Assembly: GCF_025118155.1 (NCBI RefSeq)
Contig: NW_026251389.1
Location: 62,001-126,000, forward strand
Reading direction: 5' to 3'
Source of the DNA: Cokeromyces recurvatus
Lineage: Eukaryota > Mucoromycota > Mucoromycetes > Mucorales > Mucoraceae
DNA: 64,000 bases
Shown in pieces: positions 59,190 to 64,000 of this stretch; the stretch's first letter is position 1; each line of letters opens with the position of its first letter. Both the position numbers and the translations under genes were made by a program. The notes below the pieces were generated by a model. It was given only the letters and a program-made list of their open reading frames with translations, was not told the DNA's origin and did no database searches.

Positions 59190-60013
59190 TTACATTTCGT
59201 TGGAATAACCAATCACCTTTGTGAATTGTTCAAATTTAATATTTTCTCTAATCACAACTGTCTTGGCTTCATTACCCTTATTGATGGGAATTTGAATTAA
59301 ATCACCAGCTAAAGTTTGCCAGCCTTGGCTTTCACAGAATTTCTTAAACGCGTCACCGGATAAGCCGAGATTAGCTGCTAACAATGAAGCATTAATCGTT
59401 TGATAAGACATAGCCATAACACGTGAAATCACTTGACGAATGTCATCTTCAAAACTGGGCACAACAGCAATCCAGGGCTTGAGATCAGATTGCCAAAATT
59501 TAACATAACGTGCTTGTTCTAATAATTGTTGTAATTCAGTTAACTTTTCGATTGATTCGAGATGCTATACAATGCATTAGAAAATAATCCATTTTGTATA
59601 TATTTGATGAACTTACAGCATGTTCAGCCAAGAGGTAAAGACAAAGATTGAAATCAGGAGCAGGAATTGCAGTTAAAGCTTTTACAAGGATCTTTACAAT
59701 GATAGGTTCTTTAGCCAAAGAAGGATTGAATTGATAACTAACGTATATAAAAAAGAAAAGAAAAGAGAAAGAGGGAGAGGGAGAGGAAATGTTAATTATT
59801 TTGTTTTCATCTTTACATGTACTATATTTATATATATATATATATATATATATACAGTTTGAGAATAGCCAGATTAGCTTCTAAATCATATTCCCCAGAT
59901 TCACATTGCTTTGTTAAATATTCTTCAAGAACAGTAATGTTTTCAGGGTTGTAACGTTCGACGCCATTGATCATAGCGGCAATGTTCTCGGGGCGTTGCT
60001 GTGAAGTAGCCAT
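59190..60013 (-). CDS. EIF3K: Translation initiation factor eIF3 subunit K
   Basis: Three exons (59856-60013, 59617-59737, 59190-59564) give 217 residues, the normal length of eIF3k (human 218). It is the small HAM/winged-helix subunit of the eIF3 octamer that binds the 40S ribosome. Motifs: RPENIAAMINGVERYNPENI, LEEYLTKQCESGEYDLEANL, YQFNPSLAKEPIIVKILVKA, then the PCI/winged-helix part VPSFEDDIRQVISRVMAMSY, ASLLAANLGLSG, FCESQGWQTLAGDLIQIP and a short basic/acidic end. The first intron contains a long (TA)n tract immediately after its donor. Confidence 0.96.
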
Positions 60014-60785
60014 AATGTATATAATAAAATAGGTTATAAAAATTATATTTTATAAATTTTAGTAGGTTGACAGAAAAAAAAAAATTACAAAAAAAAAAAA
60101 GTGACTGTTGTATCTTCATTAATTTAGGAAAAAAACTTGTGAGAGGTACAAAGTCTAAGCATTTCGTTTATTTTGTATAAAGAGATATGAATGTTCTTGA
60201 TAAATATGGTATAAAAGGCTTTCACCTAGTAAGGAATATTGTCCAATATGTATATTGTTTATATATTTAAAGATTAAATCAAAAGCAAGAATTAACATTG
60301 TGTCTATTTTCTTTATTTATTTTGCTATAACATCAACTATTAAAGAAAGCTGCTTAAAAACTAAAAGTACTTTTATAAATCAAGGTCTCATAAGACATGA
60401 GAATTGAAGATAATACAGTTATATAAATAAATAAATAATATTTTGAAAAAATCACTTGTGTCTATACGTTCTTTATTAGACAGTATGAAAAAAAAAATGA
60501 AGCTGAATTGAGAATGACTGTTATAAATATGTAAATGAGTAGAATGTATACCTAATATTGAATTATGCTGCTTGCCATCTCTTCTAATGGTAGTGTATAA
60601 AAACCCTTTTTTTCTTTTCTTTTTTTTTTTTTTTTTTTTTTTGAACACGCAAGTTACACGTATAAAGTCCATATTACTGTTATCATCACCACTACATCAT
60701 GCTGTTTACAGGATTAAAATTGGGTTTAAAATTATTTATTTAAATTTTGTATTTAAAATATGGGTATTCTTTTAAATGTATTAAT
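60014..60785. promoter_or_regulatory. Divergent intergenic region between EIF3K and the ADCK2-type gene
   Basis: 770 bp of AT-rich sequence containing both promoters. It has a T/A-rich run (T18 near 60624-60641) and no ORF with family features. Confidence 0.5.
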
Positions 60786-62872
60786 ATGCATAGAATTTCC
60801 TCACAATCAATAAGAGCAGTAATTAAACCCTATTGCCATCATCACTTTTCCATTAGACCGTATTCTATACTAAAAATAAAACCTCAACCTGTTCGATCCC
60901 CACTTATTTTAATCCCAACTACTACTATTACTAATGCCTCATTACTTACACTTACATTACCCTTTCGTTTTACACCAGCTACGAAGAAAGCTACTCGAAT
61001 AGGTTCTGAACTATCACCTGCTACACCTTCAGAGATTGAACTTTATGAAATAAATCATCGACATCAGCCGTCTAAATACTTAGTCATTCGCATGTGTCAA
61101 AGATTATTAACTTTTTTGGATGACTGGATTTTGGAACCTTTATTAACGTTGCGAAGGTTAGCACATATAATTATTTTGTTTACTCCAGTCATTGCTACAA
61201 CGCCTATAATATTCTTGGGCGCAAAAGCGAATGGAACTGAAGAGCGATCAGGAACACTTTGGTGGTACGATTTTTTAGCAAAACAAATGGAAAGAGCAGG
61301 CCCCACATTTATTAAGGTATACATATATGTATTGAATTCTCTGTTTAAAAGAGCAAGGGGATCTGACATTCTATTATTCAGTTAGCACAATGGATTGCTT
61401 CACGTACAGATCTTTTCCCGTTATCATTATGCTATCGTCTATCCAAGTTACACTCACATGTAGACCCTCATTCTTTCAAATATACACAAAAGGTGATTGA
61501 GGAAGCGTTTGGTAGGCAGTTAGATCAAGTATTTTTGAAACTTGAGCCAAAGCCATTAGGTGTTGGAGCTATTGCTCAAGTTTATAAGGCTACACTAAGA
61601 TCCAATATTTTACCGGATTATGAGAGTCGGGAAGTAGCCATTAAGGTGCTTCATCCTAAAGCACGACATATCGTACAGCGTGACCTAACTATTATGGAAT
61701 ATGGAGCCAAATTAATTACTCTGATACCTACCATGCAATGGCTTTCCTTGCCTGATGAAGTTCGTGTGTTTGGTGAGATGATGATGGAACAATTAGACCT
61801 TCGAGGAGAAGCTCATAATCTATGTCGCTTTAACGACTATTTTCAAAATGATCGTAATGTGAAAGTGCCCAAGCCTTATCGGCAATTTTCTACACGTGAT
61901 ATGCTGATTGAAGAATATGAGAGATCAATTCCATTGGATCTGTTTTTAAAGCAAGCAAGCTATGCAAGACAACATGAATTGGAGCCTGTATTTGCAAAAA
62001 AATTGGCTGATATAGGGCTTAATGCCTTCTTGGTAATAATTGAATAATGATGATGATATTATGACCAAGGATTAACCTTTCCTCCTCCTTTATTTGTATA
62101 GCATATGCTGATTTTTTTTAATTTTGTACATGCAGATTTACATCCAGGTAATATCATGGTTGAATTTTATAAGCCTTCCGTTTATCATCCACTACGATCG
62201 AGTTGGTCCAAATGGATGGGTCATGAATTAAAAGATGAAGGTGAAACAGCTGTTAATCGTATTCTTCGTGTCCAACACGATCCAGTGGCCATTCAACAAG
62301 AACTTGAACAACTTGAACAGGAAGGATATGCTCCTCGCCTTGTCTTTATCGATACAGGACTTGTCAATGAGCTAAATGAAGTGAATCGTCGCAACTTTCT
62401 AGATTTGTTTCAAGCTATAGCTCATTTTGATGGCTATAGAGCAGGGGAACTTATGGTTGAGCGTTGTCGATCCCCCGAGGTTGTGATTCAACCAGATGTA
62501 TTTGCCTTACGTATGCAAAATCTTATTTTAGGGCTTAAACAAAGTACATTTCATTTAGGAACAGTCAAAATTGGCAATTTGTTACACGAAACGATGAATA
62601 TGGTGCGTTCACATCATGTTAAGATGGAAGGAGACTTTATCAATGTTGTAGTTAGCATTATGTTACTTGAAGGAATTGGAAGACAATTGAATCCAGATTT
62701 GGATTTATTAAAGAATGCATTGCCTGTTTTAAGAGATTACAGTTTGAAGGAAGGAAGAAAGGTAGCAATGGAAGACCCTAAGGCGCCTTGGTTAAAAGTA
62801 TGGATTTTCCTTGAACTTAGAGCTTATCTTGGTCGTAATAGTCGTGATGAAGAATGGTTAAAATTATGGTAA
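60786..62872 (+). CDS. ADCK2: Mitochondrial ABC1/ADCK (UbiB) atypical kinase, ADCK2 type
   Basis: Three exons (60786-61316, 61382-62032, 62102-62872) give 650 residues. UbiB-family kinase-like proteins support mitochondrial lipid and coenzyme Q homeostasis. The N-terminus (MHRISSQSIRAVIKPYCHHH) is a basic, Arg/Ser-rich presequence. A hydrophobic span (IIILFTPVIATTPIIFLGAK) precedes the family domain. GPTFIKLAQWIASRTDLFP spans intron 1 and holds the family KxGQ position as K-L-A-Q. Then come LGVGAIAQVYKATL (Ala-rich nucleotide loop), VAIKVLHPKA (catalytic Lys), EYERSIPLDLFL, VHADLHPGNIMVEF (catalytic loop) and RLVFIDTGL (metal-binding DTG in place of DFG). The start at 60786 is preferred to an in-frame ATG at 60747, which would add MYLKYGYSFKCIN. 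Confidence 0.93.
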
Positions 62873-63554
62873 AGCAAATGAAGGTAAAAAATATGTATGT
62901 AAACTATAGAATATTCATTTTTCTTTTTCTTTCTCTTTTTAGTGATATACTCTGTCCTAACATGTAGTCTGTGTAATTTGAACATTTTATTAATATACCT
63001 TTAAGATTATCTTGTACTTGAAAGCACATAATAATTGTTCAAGTAGAACTGCCATTTTTTTCTTTTCTTTAATATAATTTATATCCTTTATTTATTTGAT
63101 TAAATTACTGATTTATATTACGTAATCAATATAAGTAATATCAAGTTTATTCCATTCAATATGCTAGTGATTGTATTCTATTCTTGAAATTCTCTATGTA
63201 TGTAAATAATGTGTAATAAAGATTGAATACAACTCATAAAATAAAAACGTTCGAGTTTATAAATATGAATGCTGACCCTATATTAGATTGATAAACGTAG
63301 CTGGAACGATAACAATCAAAAGAAAATGTACCACCACCACCACCAATACTACTACTACTACTATTACAAATGTTTATACATATATAAAGTATCAAAAAAT
63401 ATAAAAGAATATATAAGCATAATAGGCTGTTTCTGCAACTACACATTCATTGAAATATGGATATTACATTATAAACAACACTCGGTATACGTATAAACAA
63501 TAGTTTTTATTTAAACTTTAAAAAACTCAAAATTTGGGCACAAGGTATTGATAA
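62873..63554. other. 3' intergenic region, no gene seen
   Basis: AT-rich, with short (ACC)n and (ACT)n trinucleotide runs at about 63330-63365. A 70-residue ORF at 63234-63446 translates those repeats and is not called. Confidence 0.55.
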
Positions 63555-64000
63555 TTATATTAAAATGGCCTGGGCGAGATCATCAATGATAATGGACACT
63601 AAAAAAAAAATCACCTTCTAAGAACAAGAATACAAAAGAAAAAGAAAGTTAAAAATGAACATAGTGTAGCTATGATTATTATTATTGAGGAGAAGGAGGG
63701 GAGAAATCAATTAAGGAATTGTTGACCAGGTTGTGATGGTGGTAAGGATAGATTTTTGTGGTGAAAAAGGTATTCAAATTCGTGAAGGATAGTAAACCAA
63801 GGAAGGATACAAAAATATGTACGCAATTGTTTTGTAGGAAGCTGATTCAAGAGAAATGAGAGAGGATCATTCAAATCATCGTATATAATTTGTGAATTCT
63901 TTTTGTCCTCTTGTTTCTTCTTATCTCTTTTTTTCTTTCCTTTTCTTTCTTATATTCAATCTTTTGGCTTTTATGTACTTTTTTTTTTTCCTCTATTAAG
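63555..64000 (-). mobile_element. LINE 3' end: C-terminal ORF2 fragment and 3'UTR (runs off the window)
   Basis: On the minus strand the frame DDLNDPLSFLLNQLPTKQ, then ILPWFTILHEFEYLFHH and SQPGQQFLN, stops with a TGA at 63707. It aligns with the C-terminus of the LINE at 32.8-34 kb (DPLSFLLNLLPTKK ... ICTILHEMDHIFHGKLPP). The 3'UTR (63706 down to about 63555) aligns with the fragment at 11.5 kb, including TCATAGCTACACTATG and GCCCAGGCCATTTTAATAT. Upstream of the conserved part the frame is Lys-rich and low complexity, and it continues past the right edge, so the extent is unknown. Confidence 0.72.

Overview
This is a eukaryotic nuclear window that reads as an early-diverging fungus of the Mucoromycota, most likely Mucorales. 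The DNA is strongly AT-rich, with long homopolymer and (TA)n runs. The genes carry many short introns (about 50-120 bp) with GTAAGT/GTATGT donors and TAG/CAG acceptors. Protein content fits: a GT15 mannosyltransferase, a UPF0658-type membrane protein, TRAPP II and eIF3k subunits, and Mucoromycota-style LINE, Tc1/mariner-like and Fanzor remnants. There are no operons. I rebuilt gene models by joining open exons at splice signals and checking reading phase; for every model where exon boundaries are given, the phases close.

Layout. 0-6 kb: the end of an unidentified gene, the splicing factor CLF1 (crooked neck), and a secreted choice-of-anchor A protein with a long His-rich repeat tail. 6-11.2 kb: a gene-poor stretch that starts with a promoter/5'UTR-like segment having a second copy near 54 kb. 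11.2-17.5 kb: a LINE 3' end directly upstream of mitochondrial ribosomal protein uS14m, then an HSF-type transcription factor. 17.5-30 kb: a large orphan helical protein divergent from CCDC97, a GT15 mannosyltransferase, a UPF0658 membrane protein, an ankyrin/RVxF (MYPT-like) PP1 regulator, and a convergent second PP1-docking protein. 31.7-43.5 kb: cytochrome b5, a truncated LINE, RMI1, TRAPPC10/Trs130 and a PP2A B56 subunit. 44-54 kb: a mobile-element nest with a dead IS630/Tc1-mariner transposase, a tandem hairpin-bearing repeat, an LTR-like segment, a broken Fanzor (eukaryotic TnpB/OMEGA nuclease), and a largely intact gene of a Mucoromycota-type family with a possible PD-(D/E)XK fold. 54-64 kb: a possible gene relic, a zinc-finger member of that same family, a 67-residue small membrane protein, eIF3k, an ADCK2-type UbiB kinase and a third LINE 3' end.

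The housekeeping genes are unremarkable neighbours. The novelty lies in the accessory region at 44-59 kb. Main points: (1) a Fanzor pseudogene that keeps its zinc finger, its RuvC-III motif and two intact introns but has lost RuvC-I; (2) the adjacent possible-nuclease gene, with a zinc-finger paralogue about 3 kb further on; (3) a tandem DNA repeat whose copies carry a constant loop on stems that vary in a compensatory way; (4) a duplicated promoter/5'UTR segment whose second copy has no gene attached. Family assignments come from recognised motifs in the translated exons; no database search was run.
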